NCBI GenBank assembly: GCA_004297395.1
Contig: SCUO01000045.1
Span: 1 to 54,255 of the forward strand
From: Chloroflexota bacterium
GTDB lineage: Bacteria; Chloroflexota; Limnocylindria; Limnocylindrales; CSP1-4
DNA length: 54,255 bases
Direction of reading: 5' to 3'
The notes under the pieces: generated by a model
What the model was told of the DNA's origin: nothing
The model's database searches: none
Seen by the model: the letters and a program-made list of their open reading frames with translations, nothing else
Translations under genes and position numbers: made by a program
Shown here: piece by piece, positions 18,949-27,860 of the stretch
Layout: each line of letters opens with the position of its first letter
Numbering within the stretch: position 1 is the first letter of the stretch

Positions 18949-19603
18949 CTATACGACGACGATGCCGGATCCGCCCGGCGCCAGGCCCGTGCGGAGGGCC
19001 CTGAGAATGGCGTGACCATCGAGGGGCAGTCCTGGTAGCAGGGCTTCGCGGTGCTCGGCCAGGGCGCGTCGGTTCGCCTGGCTCGCGGATACGATCAGGA
19101 TCACCTCGGCGACGTCCCCGTCCCGCCGCTTGAGTTCCAGCTTCCGGGTCAGTACCTGGACATCCCGGAGTCGAGTCTCCGCTTCAACGCCAAACCGCAC
19201 GCCTCCGACCCTGGCCACCGCATCCCAGGCCCGGCGGTCCCCTGGGATGGGCCATGGGGACCTCGGTCCACCAGCCCGCACCGGGCGGGAGGCACTTGCG
19301 GAAGCGCTCGAGCAGTCGGAGTTGGGCGGCGTCGCGAATCGGATCGCCATCCGGATACAGTCGTGCCCCGAACTTCAGCCCGACTGCCGCGCCGGCATGT
19401 GCCACCTGTTCGATGCTCAGACCGGGGATCTCGGCGCGCTCGATGCGACCGAACTGCAGGCCCGACATGCCGACGGCTGCGCCTGCCTGATCCTGGCTCA
19501 CGCCTGCCGCCAGCCTGGCCTCCTTGATGTCGGCGCCAAGGGCGATCCGGATGTCGCGGGCGAGCCAGGCCGCGCGATTGGCTACTTCCCGCTGTGAGGC
19601 CAT
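18949..19603 (-). pseudogene. Frameshifted XRE-type regulator with C-terminal domain
   Basis: Two minus-strand frames join into one protein of about 217 aa. The first (19603 to about 19253) has an HTH_3 domain (ADIKEARLAAGVSQDQAGAA, then GMSGLQFGRIERAEIPGL) and runs to WWTEVPM. The second (about 19251 to 18949) resumes with PIPGDRRAWDAVARVGGVRF, then RDVQVLTRKLELKRRDGDV and VILIVSASQANRRALAEHRE. One extra base in the G/C run near 19246-19254 explains the break. It is either a real disabling mutation or a sequencing error. The intact form would be a DNA-binding protein with a nuclease-like or sensor C-terminal domain that I cannot name. Confidence 0.75.
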
Positions 19604-19878
19604 GCCCGAGTCTCGCAGGCACCACCTATCCGGGGATCAGCGGACCCTTCGCAGCGGAACAGTGCGAGCGCGCCGGCGCTGGGCGTCGCTGGGCGCTCGC
19701 GGCGCGAGTCACCGTGCCGTTTCGGGCGCGGGTTGGCTCGCCTTACGAGCGGGACCACAATTCGGCGAGTGGCGCAGCTGCCAGTCGCCTCGCTGGGCGA
19801 GCGAATCGGGCCGCGCAGGCTGTCGATGACTCGCCAGGCGAGCGGGTGCCGGGCTGGACGGATCAGACCCGGGCCGGG
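19604..19878. other. 275-bp intergenic region rich in short palindromes
   Basis: No coding sequence is supported here. Three copies of the 13-bp palindrome CTCGC-N3-GCGAG occur at 19696-19708, 19789-19801 and 19830-19842. GCTCG-N5-CGAGC is at 19736-19750. An imperfect 26-bp palindrome, with GGCGA and TGGC paired to GCCA and TCGCC, is at 19764-19789. The region lies downstream of tldE and upstream of the broken XRE gene. The hairpins could terminate the tld transcript or be repeated operators. Confidence 0.6.
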
Positions 19879-21282
19879 TCAGTGCTCGGTGGCGCCGGTG
19901 AACGTCCAGCCGTCGATGCGCAGGGCCGGGACGACGGCACTGCCGAGGAAGCCGCGGAGGGACCTGCGCTCCTGCCCGACGGCAGTGACGCCGGCGATCG
20001 CCTCGAGGTACGACTGGGTGTAGCGGAGGTTCCGGACGGGGCCCACGATCCGGCCACCCTCGACGAGGAAGGTGCCGTCGCGGGTCATGCCGGTGACGAT
20101 GGCGAGCTTCGGGTGGACCGGGTTGGTGTAGTGGAAGCGGGTGACGAGGAGGCCTCGTTCCAGCCCGCCGATCAGCTCGTCGCGTGGCGTGGCCCCGGCC
20201 TCGATGAGGGTGTTGAGGGGGAACGGCCCGTAGGGGTTCGGGGCCGGCAGGCCATGGCCGGTGGAGGCCCGCCCGTCCCGGGACGCGGTCTGGGCGTCGT
20301 AGACCACGTCGCGGCAGACGCCGCGCTCGACGAGGACGACCCGCTGCTTGGCCACGCCCTCGAAGTCGTAGGTCATCGGCAACCCGGCCGGATCGGCGCC
20401 GTCGTCGACGATCGTGATGAGCTCCGACCCGATCCGCTTGCCGGGTTCGGCGAAGGACCGGCCCTCCTGGACGGCGAGGGCCGAGAAGCCCAGGTAGCCG
20501 AGCATGTCGGCGATGTCGAGGACGGCGTACTCCTCGAGCACGACGGGGTAGTCGCCAGCCGGCAGCGAGACCGGGTTCGCGGACGCCTGCGCCTTGGCCG
20601 CGGCCTCCCGTCCGATCGCCTCGGCGTCGATGGTGGTGGCGTCGGTGGCCGCTGCCTCGGCGTAGCCCGTGCCGCCGTCGGGCGACATCTGGACGGTCAG
20701 GAGCTGCGACGTCGTCCGCTCGTGGGCGACCCGGATCCCGGCCGAGTTCGCGACCGCCATGCCTTCCCGCGTGGTCGAGAACGAGCCGTAGGCCAGGACG
20801 CCGGCTGCGTCGGCCGCGGCGATGACCGCCCGGGCGCCGTCGGCCCGGAACTCCGGTGACGCCTCGGCGGTGGCTGCCGCGTAGCCGACCGCCGATGCCG
20901 ATGCCGAGCCCGATATTCCTCGCCCCGCGGCGTCACGTGGCCCCGGCAGGCCGCCCCAGTCCTTGAGCTCGGCGACGCTCCGGGCGGTGGCGGCGGCCCG
21001 CTCGACCAGGGCCCGGAGGCCGTCGTCGTCGGTCCGCCCGGTCGCGGCCACGGCGATCCGCCGGCCGAGGCAGAACCGGAGGTTGACGCCGATGTTCGCC
21101 TCGGCGACGTTCTGGTGGATCTCGCTGTTGGCGAAGCGGGTGAGGTACGCGTCCTCGGACGTGACCAGGGCCTCGACCTCGGTCGCACCGGCCGCCAGGG
21201 CCCTCGCCACGATGTCGTCGGCAAGGGCCAGCCCGGCGGCAGCGCGCGCGCCGGGATCGATCCGATCGGGCGACCGGCTCAC
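19879..21282 (-). CDS. pmbA: TldE/PmbA family metalloprotease subunit
   Basis: The 467-aa protein is the non-catalytic partner of the TldD/TldE protease. Features include TEVEALVTSEDAYLTRFANS, IGVNLRFCLGRRIAVAATGR, the central GDYPVVLEEYAVLDIADML and the C-terminal NPYGPFPLNTLIEAG and FHYTNPVHPKLAIVTGMTRD. In Enterobacteria the complex matures microcin B17 and degrades CcdA. The GTG at 21282 overlaps the tldD stop by 4 nt. No ribosomally made peptide precursor was found nearby, so a general proteolytic role is likelier. Confidence 0.93.
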   Translation of the reverse strand: MSRSPDRIDPGARAAAGLALADDIVARALAAGATEVEALVTSEDAYLTRFANSEIHQNVAEANIGVNLRFCLGRRIAVAATGRTDDDGLRALVERAAATARSVAELKDWGGLPGPRDAAGRGISGSASASAVGYAAATAEASPEFRADGARAVIAAADAAGVLAYGSFSTTREGMAVANSAGIRVAHERTTSQLLTVQMSPDGGTGYAEAAATDATTIDAEAIGREAAAKAQASANPVSLPAGDYPVVLEEYAVLDIADMLGYLGFSALAVQEGRSFAEPGKRIGSELITIVDDGADPAGLPMTYDFEGVAKQRVVLVERGVCRDVVYDAQTASRDGRASTGHGLPAPNPYGPFPLNTLIEAGATPRDELIGGLERGLLVTRFHYTNPVHPKLAIVTGMTRDGTFLVEGGRIVGPVRNLRYTQSYLEAIAGVTAVGQERRSLRGFLGSAVVPALRIDGWTFTGATEH

Positions 21283-22727
21283 CACTTCCCGACTCCCACC
21301 TGGACGTCGCGAAAGCGGGCCCCGGACACACCGTGGCCAACGTGGGCGCTCTGGCTGGGCTCGCCCTTGCCGCAGTTCGGGGTACCGAGCATGACGTAGC
21401 TCCCGGCATTGCCGACGGCATCGCAGGACCGCCAGAACTCGTAGGTGATGCCGGTGTACGTCGGGTTCTTGAAGAGCCGGCCCCTCTTCCCGCCCTTGAT
21501 CTCGTAGGCGACCTCGGTCGCGAACTGGAAGTTCAGGCGCCGGTCGTCGATCGACCAGCTGCGGTTGGTCGCCAGGTACAGGCCGTCGTCCGTGTCGGCG
21601 ACGATGTCGTCGAGGCTCAGCCCGTCGACCGGCAGGAGGTTGATGTTCGTCATCCGGATGAGCGGGATCCGGTTCCAGCCGTCGGCCCGCATCCCGCCGC
21701 CCGAGGCCCGCCCGATTCGGGGCGCCGTCTCGCGGGACGTCTGGTAGCCGACGAAGATCCCGTCCCGGACGAGATCGACCGACTGGGCGGCCACGCCCTC
21801 GTCGTCCCAGCCGAAGGTCCCCATGCCGCCGGGCGCCGTGGCGTCGGCGACGATCGTGATGAGGTCGGAGCCGTACCGGAACCCCTCCTGGAGGCGATCG
21901 GTCGTCAGGAAGCTCGTCCCGGCGTAGGACGCCTCCGTGCCGAACACGCGATCGAGCTCGGTCGGGTGGCCGCAGCTCTCGTGGACCTGGTTGTACAGCT
22001 GGCTGGGGTCGAGGACGACGGTCGTCCGGCCGGCCGGGCACTGCGGCGCGCTGAGGAGAGCCACCGCCTCCTCGGCATGGCGCTCGGCATTGCCGAGCAG
22101 GTCGAGCCGCCGGATGAGCTCGTAGCCACCGGCCCCCCAACCCCCGCCGGCGTCGGGATAGCTCCGATGCTGGTGCTCGTCGCCATCGATGGCGTTGGCC
22201 TCGACCGCGGCGCCGATGTGGGTGATCAACTGCTCGGTGAAGCTGCCGTCGGTCGCGGCGAACGTCTTCCATTCGCGCTGAGCGCCGTAGCTGGACTCGG
22301 TGAAGGTCACGCCTTCGACGGCGCCGGCCGCCCGGTCGGCGGCGAGGAGGTCGCCGATCTTGCGTTCGAGCGGGATCTCGAACGGATCTTCCTCGACCGG
22401 TGTCGCGAACGTCCCGACGGCCGGCGGCCGGCCGTCGAGCGCAACGCGATCCCGGAGGGCGGTCGCGGAAGCCCGGGCGATCCGGACGGCCAGCCCGGCG
22501 ACCCGATCCGCCTCATCGAGGTCGAGGCGGTGCGAGGAGGCGAAGCCCCAGGCGCCGTCGACGAGGACGCGGACGCCGAAGCCCTCGGTCTCGCCCGACG
22601 CTACGCCCTCGACCCGGCCGGACTTGATGGCGATCGACTCCTCGAGGCGGCGAACGATGCGGGCATCGGCGTACGTCGCGCCGAGGCCGGAGGCGGTGTC
22701 GAGGGCGCGATCGGTCAGGTCTCGCAT
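21279..22727 (-). CDS. tldD: TldD family metalloprotease (catalytic subunit)
   Basis: The 482-aa protein carries the HExxxH zinc site of TldD (NQVHESCGHPTELDRVFG). Other family blocks are DARIVRRLEESIAIKSGRVE, the substrate-tunnel region GYQTSRETAPRIGRASGG and the C-terminal VMLGTPNCGKGEPSQ. It is the first gene of the tldD-pmbA operon. TACGCT (22740-22745) lies 12 nt before the ATG and can serve as -10 with a leader of about 5 nt. Confidence 0.95.
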   Translation of the reverse strand: MRDLTDRALDTASGLGATYADARIVRRLEESIAIKSGRVEGVASGETEGFGVRVLVDGAWGFASSHRLDLDEADRVAGLAVRIARASATALRDRVALDGRPPAVGTFATPVEEDPFEIPLERKIGDLLAADRAAGAVEGVTFTESSYGAQREWKTFAATDGSFTEQLITHIGAAVEANAIDGDEHQHRSYPDAGGGWGAGGYELIRRLDLLGNAERHAEEAVALLSAPQCPAGRTTVVLDPSQLYNQVHESCGHPTELDRVFGTEASYAGTSFLTTDRLQEGFRYGSDLITIVADATAPGGMGTFGWDDEGVAAQSVDLVRDGIFVGYQTSRETAPRIGRASGGGMRADGWNRIPLIRMTNINLLPVDGLSLDDIVADTDDGLYLATNRSWSIDDRRLNFQFATEVAYEIKGGKRGRLFKNPTYTGITYEFWRSCDAVGNAGSYVMLGTPNCGKGEPSQSAHVGHGVSGARFRDVQVGVGKW

Positions 22728-22739
22728 GGCGGGGGCCGG

Positions 22740-22745
22740 AGCGTA
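22740..22745 (-). promoter_or_regulatory. -10 element TACGCT for tldD-pmbA
   Basis: TACGCT is 12 nt before the tldD ATG, so any leader would be only a few bases long. Confidence 0.35.
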
Positions 22746-22806
22746 GCAGGGCGGTTCCGGGTCCGTCCCTGCGGCGAACGCCCTATCCGTGGCCCCTCAC
22801 CTCGGG

Positions 22807-24492
22807 CTACAGGATCGGGCTCCCGGTGAGCGCCTGCGCCGTCAGCCACAGGCCGATGCCGAGTACCGCGATCGAGGCGGCGAGCGGGGCCTGGGCAGCC
22901 CACGGGCCAAGCCGCGACGTCGACGGCAGCCGCTCGAGCCGCTCCCGGGCCAGGACCATGACCGCTCCCACCCCGCCGAGCACGAGCGCCATCCCGAGGC
23001 CGAACGCGATGACGAGGACGATCCCGAACGGCGCCCGGCCGGCCACGATCGTGCCGAGCAGGATGATCAGGGCGTTGGTCGAGGGGATGATCCCGCCGGC
23101 CAGCCCCAGGGCGAACAGGCTCCGCCACGAGATCGTCCGGTCGTCAGCCGGCAGGTGCGAGTGGCGCAGCCCGCCGTGGCTGTGCTCCTGAGCGTGGCCG
23201 TGGCCGTGGCCGTGACCGTGGTCGTGCTCGCGGCCAAGCTCGTGGCCCAGCTCCGCGGCGTGCATCCGGGCGTGCTCCTCGTCGTGGGCTCGCAGCAGGG
23301 CACCGGCGAGATGCGCTCGCCGCCGCCGGCGTCGGCCCTCCGCGACGACCATCCAGGCCCCGATCGCAACGAACCCGGCGGCGGCCACGACCGGGACGGT
23401 CCGGATCACGACGTCGGCCGGTAGCGCCGACTCGGCGCCCGTGACGAGGACGGCGAGGACGAGGATCCCGAGCGTGTGCGAGACGGTCACGGCCAGGCCG
23501 AGCCCGGCCGCGTGCCGGATCGTGCCGCGGGTCCCGACGAGGTAGGCGGCCATGAGCGTCTTGCCGTGCCCGGGCGTGAGGGCGTGGCCGGCCCCGAGGG
23601 CCATCGCCAGGAGGATCGAGCCCAGGGCCACGAGCGGCGTCAGGTCGGCGACCCGGAACAGGTCCGGGATCTCGCCACCGACCCCACCCGGGACCGCGGC
23701 ACTGCCCGGAGTTGGGCCGGGCGTGGCGAGGGGGCCCGCCGGCGGCGCGGAGGCGTCCGGCGTCGCCGAACCCGATCCCGGGTCCGGGACATTGGCGACG
23801 GGCGCCGCGTCACGCGCCGCAAAGGGCTCGGCGGTCGGACCTCCGGGCGTGACCGTGAAGCCGACCGATCGGATGTCGAGGGGCTGGGCCAGGAGCGATT
23901 CGGGATACCCCGTCAGCCTGGCCGAGACGTCCGCCGAGGTCGGCGCGGAGCCATCTTCGAGGCCGCCGATCGTCAGGCCGTCGCCGATGACGACGATCTC
24001 GCGCCAGCCGATCCGCTCCGCGTAGGAGGCATCGCCGAAACGCACGACCGACCCGGCCGGGAGCGGCGACGGGAGGGTCGCAACCAGTTCGCACACGAGC
24101 CGCATCGTGGGGACGCCACCGGCCCCCGCCGGAAAGCTGAGCCCGGCGCCCTCGAGCCGGAGGTCGATGGGCGCGTCGTCGACGCGGAGCTCGAGGCTGG
24201 GCCGGAGGGCCAGGCAGGCAGGCTCGCGGGCCGCGTCCGCCTCCGCGTCGCCGACGTCGCCGTCGCCGTCGGCATCGATCCGGATCCGCTCCTGGAAGGC
24301 CGGGATCTCGGCGAAGTCGATGACGACATCCAGGGCGATCGAGGTCTCGCCGACCCGGAGCGCGGCGTAGTGGTTGATCGTGAAGTTGCCGAGCGGATGG
24401 GCTGCGACGGTCGCCGGCGCGGCGAGCGTGGCGAGGGTGACAAGGAATCCGACGATCGCGGAGCGACGGCGCCGGACGGTGGGGACTGGCAT
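22807..24492 (-). CDS. NicO/RcnA-type nickel/cobalt exporter with extracytoplasmic domain
   Basis: The 561-aa membrane protein starts with a signal sequence (SAIVGFLVTLATLAAPATVAA). An extracytoplasmic domain of about 220 residues begins HPLGNFTINHYAALRVG. A Pro/Ala linker and about six membrane segments follow. The transporter half has the NicO motifs GAGHALTPGHGKTLMAAYLV and GGIIPSTNALIILLGTIVAG, with a long His-rich loop between (about 15 His, including alternating HGHGHG). This is typical of Ni/Co efflux, but the large N-terminal domain is also seen in uncharacterised 'urease accessory/ABC' homologues. TACCCT lies 7 nt before the ATG. Confidence 0.85.
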   Translation of the reverse strand: MPVPTVRRRRSAIVGFLVTLATLAAPATVAAHPLGNFTINHYAALRVGETSIALDVVIDFAEIPAFQERIRIDADGDGDVGDAEADAAREPACLALRPSLELRVDDAPIDLRLEGAGLSFPAGAGGVPTMRLVCELVATLPSPLPAGSVVRFGDASYAERIGWREIVVIGDGLTIGGLEDGSAPTSADVSARLTGYPESLLAQPLDIRSVGFTVTPGGPTAEPFAARDAAPVANVPDPGSGSATPDASAPPAGPLATPGPTPGSAAVPGGVGGEIPDLFRVADLTPLVALGSILLAMALGAGHALTPGHGKTLMAAYLVGTRGTIRHAAGLGLAVTVSHTLGILVLAVLVTGAESALPADVVIRTVPVVAAAGFVAIGAWMVVAEGRRRRRRAHLAGALLRAHDEEHARMHAAELGHELGREHDHGHGHGHGHAQEHSHGGLRHSHLPADDRTISWRSLFALGLAGGIIPSTNALIILLGTIVAGRAPFGIVLVIAFGLGMALVLGGVGAVMVLARERLERLPSTSRLGPWAAQAPLAASIAVLGIGLWLTAQALTGSPIL

Positions 24493-24499
24493 GGCGCCG

Positions 24500-24505
24500 A
24501 GGGTA
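24500..24505 (-). promoter_or_regulatory. -10 element TACCCT for the NicO gene (leaderless)
   Basis: TACCCT ends 7 nt before the ATG at 24492. Confidence 0.5.
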
Positions 24506-24573
24506 CGCGGGACGCGGCGCGGCGGATCACCCGGGGTCGCCACGGCGCCGGCTGGGGCCGTGGTGCGGTCCGG

Positions 24574-24579
24574 TACACT
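24574..24579 (+). promoter_or_regulatory. -10 element TACACT for tmk (leaderless)
   Basis: TACACT ends 7 nt before the GTG at 24587, in the 94-bp gap shared with the divergent NicO gene. Confidence 0.55.
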
Positions 24580-24586
24580 CGCCGAC

Positions 24587-25279
24587 GTGAGCCCGATCGA
24601 CCGGCGGCGCGGCCGATTCCTGACGCTGGAGGGACCCGAGGGCGCGGGCAAGACCGTTCTCGCGGAGCGGCTCGCCGACGCGCTGCTGGCCGAGGGCACC
24701 GACGTCCTGCTGACCCGCGAGCCCGGTGGGACACGGCTTGGCGAGCGGCTGCGAGACCTGCTCCTGGCCCGCGACGGGCCCGCCATCGATCCCCTCGTGG
24801 ATGCCTTCCTGTTCAACGCCGCGCGGGCCCAGCTGGTGGCCGAGGTGATCCGCCCCGCCCTCGAGGCGGGGCGCGTCGTCGTCTGCGCCCGCTTCGCCGA
24901 TTCGACGCTGGCCTACCAGGGCTACGCCTCGGGCCTCGACAGCAATGCCCTCCGCGATCTCGCGGCCGTCGCCACGGGAGGGCTGGCGCCCGATCGGACG
25001 ATCCTGCTCGACCTGCCGGTCGAGGCCGGCCTGCGGCGCAAGGCGCCCGACGACCACACCCGCTTCGAGGCGGCCTTCGACCTCGAGTTCCACCGGCGGG
25101 TCCGGGCCGGCTTCCTCGACCTCGCGGGGCGGGAGCCGGAGCGGTTCGCGGTGGTGGACGCCGATCGCCCGATCGATGCCGTCTTCGCCGACGTCCTGGC
25201 CGAGGCTCGTGCCGCCATCGGGGCGGACGCCGGACCACCCGGTGAACCGGCGGCGCCCGCGGCGCGCATCCCTCGATGA
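24587..25279 (+). CDS. tmk: Thymidylate kinase
   Basis: The 230-aa kinase phosphorylates dTMP to dTDP. It has the P-loop LEGPEGAGKTVLAERLA, LLTREPGGTRLGERLRDLLL, and DSTLAYQGYASGLD. The usual Asp of the DR(Y/H/F) motif is Ala here (VVVCARFADST), while the Arg is kept. The lid region RRKAPDDHTRFE is present. A GTG start fits the -10 element 7 nt upstream. The C-terminus has an extra Pro/Ala tail. The stop overlaps the sigma factor start by 4 nt, an odd partner for tmk, which is more often beside holB. Confidence 0.9.
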   Translation: MSPIDRRRGRFLTLEGPEGAGKTVLAERLADALLAEGTDVLLTREPGGTRLGERLRDLLLARDGPAIDPLVDAFLFNAARAQLVAEVIRPALEAGRVVVCARFADSTLAYQGYASGLDSNALRDLAAVATGGLAPDRTILLDLPVEAGLRRKAPDDHTRFEAAFDLEFHRRVRAGFLDLAGREPERFAVVDADRPIDAVFADVLAEARAAIGADAGPPGEPAAPAARIPR

Positions 25280-25899
25280 CCGACCAGACCGCGCCGGGCT
25301 CCCTCCGCGCGGCCTCGCCGGTGGATGATGCCGACCGGCGCATCCTCGCCGAGCTCGGCGCGGGTCGCCTCGAGGCGCTGGAAACCTTGTATGACCGATA
25401 TCGAGCCATGTCCTTCGCCATCGCCCTTCGAATCACCGCCGATGCCACCCTCGCCGAGGACGTGGTCCAGGACGCCTTCCTCGGCGTGTGGCGGCATGCC
25501 GACCGGTACGTCGAGGGGCGAGGGAGCGTCAAGACCTGGCTCCTCTCGATCGTCCACCACCGGGCGATCGACGCCGTCCGCCGCCGGCGCCCGTCCGTGG
25601 AGCTGCCCGACCCGGAGCTCCCGCCGCCGCCCCAGCTCGTGGCCGCGGACGTCTGGCCCGAGGTCGCCGGCCGCCTCGACGCGGTGGCCGTGCAGACGGC
25701 CCTGGCCACGCTGTCCGAGGTCCAGCGCGAGGCGATCGAGCTCGCCTACTTCGGCGGCCTGAGCCAGACCGAGATCGCCGAGCGAACCGCCACGCCGCTC
25801 GGGACCGTGAAGAGCCGGATGCGGCTGGGCCTGCTGGGCCTGCGCCGAGCGCTCACCGGCGAGGGGCACGATCCGATGTCCGAAGGCGCCGAGCCATGA
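25276..25899 (+). CDS. ECF-type RNA polymerase sigma factor (SigK-like)
   Basis: The 207-aa protein has region 2 (LETLYDRYRAMSFAIALRIT, DVVQDAFLGVWRHADRY) and region 4 (LSEVQREAIELAYFGGLSQT, EIAERTATPLGTVKSRMRLG). No SnoaL extension is present. It overlaps tmk and the anti-sigma gene by 4 nt each, so all three should be co-transcribed. The SigK/ECF19-like pairing with an RskA-type anti-sigma suggests a redox or envelope signal, which is inference. Confidence 0.93.
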   Translation: MTDQTAPGSLRAASPVDDADRRILAELGAGRLEALETLYDRYRAMSFAIALRITADATLAEDVVQDAFLGVWRHADRYVEGRGSVKTWLLSIVHHRAIDAVRRRRPSVELPDPELPPPPQLVAADVWPEVAGRLDAVAVQTALATLSEVQREAIELAYFGGLSQTEIAERTATPLGTVKSRMRLGLLGLRRALTGEGHDPMSEGAEP

Positions 25900-26783
25900 A
25901 CCTGACCCACGACGACGTCCTCGACCTCGCTGCCGGGTTCGTCCTGGGCGCCCTCGCGCCTGAGGAGGAGGCCGCCGTGCGCGACCACCTCGCGTCCTGC
26001 CCCGAGCCCCACGCCGAGATCGAGCAGCTCGGCGGCGTGGTGCCGTACCTCGCCGACTTGGTCGATCCGGTCGAGCCGCCCGCGAGCCTGCGGGCCCGGA
26101 TCCTCGTGGCTGCCGCCGCCGAGCGCCCGGCCCCGATCGACGCCACGGCCAGGACACCCTCGGCGGCCACGCCCTCGGCGGCGACGCCCGCTGCCGCGCC
26201 GGCGCCCTCCGCCCCGGCCCCACTGCCGTTCCCGACGGCCGCCGAGCGCTCCGTCCGGGCCGCCGCCCACCCGCCCCGGCTCGGGACGTGGGCGATGGGC
26301 ATCGCCGCGGTTCTCGCGGTCGCGGTCCTGGGGGCCTGGAACCTCCAGCTCCAGGGCCGGCTCAGCGGGGTCGAGGAGGATCTCTCCGCCGCGACGGCCT
26401 ATCAGCAGGGCGTTGCCCGGGTCCTCGCCGTTGCCACCCAGGACGGCGCCCAGGTGGCGATCCTCACCGCAACCCCCGATGCGCCGACGAGGGCAGCGGG
26501 CCTGGCCGCGACCGGAACCGACGGCACGGTCGTCATCTCGATGCACGATCTCGTGCCAACGACCGGGACGCAGGTCTACGAGGCCTGGGTCATCGTCGGT
26601 GACAACGCACCGGTGCCGCTGGGCGGCTTCGAAGTGGGCCCGGCGGGGACCGGCGTCTTCAGCGGGTCCACGGCCCTGGCCGAGCCAGGCGCGATCCTGG
26701 CGCTGACGCTCGAGGCCGCCCCGGGCGCAACGATCCCGAACCCGCCGGTCCTGACCGTAGGTGCGCTGGGCGAGAGCGGCTAG
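25896..26783 (+). CDS. Anti-sigma factor, RskA-like membrane protein
   Basis: The 295-aa protein has an N-terminal anti-sigma domain (DVLDLAAGFVLGALAPEEEA, VRDHLASCPEPHAEIEQLGG). An Ala/Pro linker, one membrane segment (GIAAVLAVAVLGAWNLQLQ) and an outer RskA domain (GTQVYEAWVIVGDNAPVPLG) follow. The zinc motif normally reads HxxxCxxC; here it is H-LAS-C-PEP-H, so the second Cys is missing. It should hold the sigma factor encoded just upstream (4-nt overlap) at the membrane. Confidence 0.9.
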   Translation: MNLTHDDVLDLAAGFVLGALAPEEEAAVRDHLASCPEPHAEIEQLGGVVPYLADLVDPVEPPASLRARILVAAAAERPAPIDATARTPSAATPSAATPAAAPAPSAPAPLPFPTAAERSVRAAAHPPRLGTWAMGIAAVLAVAVLGAWNLQLQGRLSGVEEDLSAATAYQQGVARVLAVATQDGAQVAILTATPDAPTRAAGLAATGTDGTVVISMHDLVPTTGTQVYEAWVIVGDNAPVPLGGFEVGPAGTGVFSGSTALAEPGAILALTLEAAPGATIPNPPVLTVGALGESG

Positions 26784-26822
26784 CGCGGCCGGCCAGGACG
26801 TCCCGCCGACGCGACGGATCGG

Positions 26823-27860
26823 TCAGGCAGCACCCGCCGACGCGAGCGCCCCGGGGCCCATGCCTTTCGCCGTGGCGAGCGCCGCCCCGGCGGCCGCGAC
26901 GAGCTCGTCCGGGCTGGCGCCGTCGGCTGGGAAGCGGGCCACGCCGGCCGAGACCGAGTAGGCCCGCCCGGCGATCGCCGGGCGGGCGGCCACGGCATCC
27001 AGGACCCGCTGGGCGACGATCATGCCGGCCGCCCCCGGGGCCACGAGGAGGAACTCGTCGCCGCCCCAGCGTGCGACGGTGTCGACGAGCCGGACGGTCT
27101 CGGCAAGGACCGCCGCGACCTCGCGCAGGATGTCGTCGCCGACCGCGGGGCCGCCGGCGTCGTTGGCGGCCGCCAGGCCGTCGACATCGAAGAGCACGAC
27201 CGAGAGATCGGTGCCCTGACGGCTCGACCTGGCCACCTCGAGCTCCAGGACCCGCGACAGCGTCCGGGCGTTGGCCAGGCCGGTCAGGGCGTCGGTGTGG
27301 GAGATGCGCTCCGCCCAGTCGGCCCGCTCGCTCGCCACCTCGACGAGGCGGGTCCGGTCAACGGTGATGGCGATGAGGTCGGCGAACGCGGCGAGGAGGG
27401 TCGCGTCGGCCTCGCCGACCGCCCAGCCGCCGGCGCGGCCAATGGCGAGCGCCCCGATCGGCTCCTCGACGCCGTCGTGGGCGACGCGGAGCGGCCATGT
27501 CGCGACCGTCATCGGCCGGCCGTCGGGTCCGACGCTCTCGGCCCCGAGGATTGCCGTCTGGCCGTGCGCCGTTCGGGCGATCGGGTGGTCGGCGCTCGAC
27601 GCGACGGCCGCCTCGTAGGCCGCGGCGGCGCCGTCGGGCAGGCCGGCGGCGGCGGCCAGGGCCAGGGCGCCACGCTCGGCGTCCCACAGGAAGACCGAGC
27701 CCAGGTCGCCGGCAACCGCGCCGCGGGCCAGCGCGACGAGCCGGGCCAGGTCTTCGTCGGGCGTTCGGCCCCGGGCGACGACGGCGATCGCCGAGGCGAG
27801 GATGGTCTCCGGAGTGCTGTCCGGGCTGGCTCGATCGATCACGGATCGGGGCTCCTGCAC
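26823..27860 (-). CDS. GAF-GGDEF diguanylate cyclase
   Basis: The 345-aa soluble protein has a GAF-like sensor (about residues 20-175; LARGAVAGDLGSVFLWDAER) and a GGDEF domain starting at HTDALTGLANARTLSRVLEL with the active site RWGGDEFLLVAPG. RLVD lies five residues before GGDEF, matching the RxxD inhibitory site for c-di-GMP. It should make c-di-GMP. The frame opens with a GTG at 27860. It is divergent from the PII-like c-di-AMP receptor gene. Confidence 0.93.
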   Translation of the reverse strand: MQEPRSVIDRASPDSTPETILASAIAVVARGRTPDEDLARLVALARGAVAGDLGSVFLWDAERGALALAAAAGLPDGAAAAYEAAVASSADHPIARTAHGQTAILGAESVGPDGRPMTVATWPLRVAHDGVEEPIGALAIGRAGGWAVGEADATLLAAFADLIAITVDRTRLVEVASERADWAERISHTDALTGLANARTLSRVLELEVARSSRQGTDLSVVLFDVDGLAAANDAGGPAVGDDILREVAAVLAETVRLVDTVARWGGDEFLLVAPGAAGMIVAQRVLDAVAARPAIAGRAYSVSAGVARFPADGASPDELVAAAGAALATAKGMGPGALASAGAA

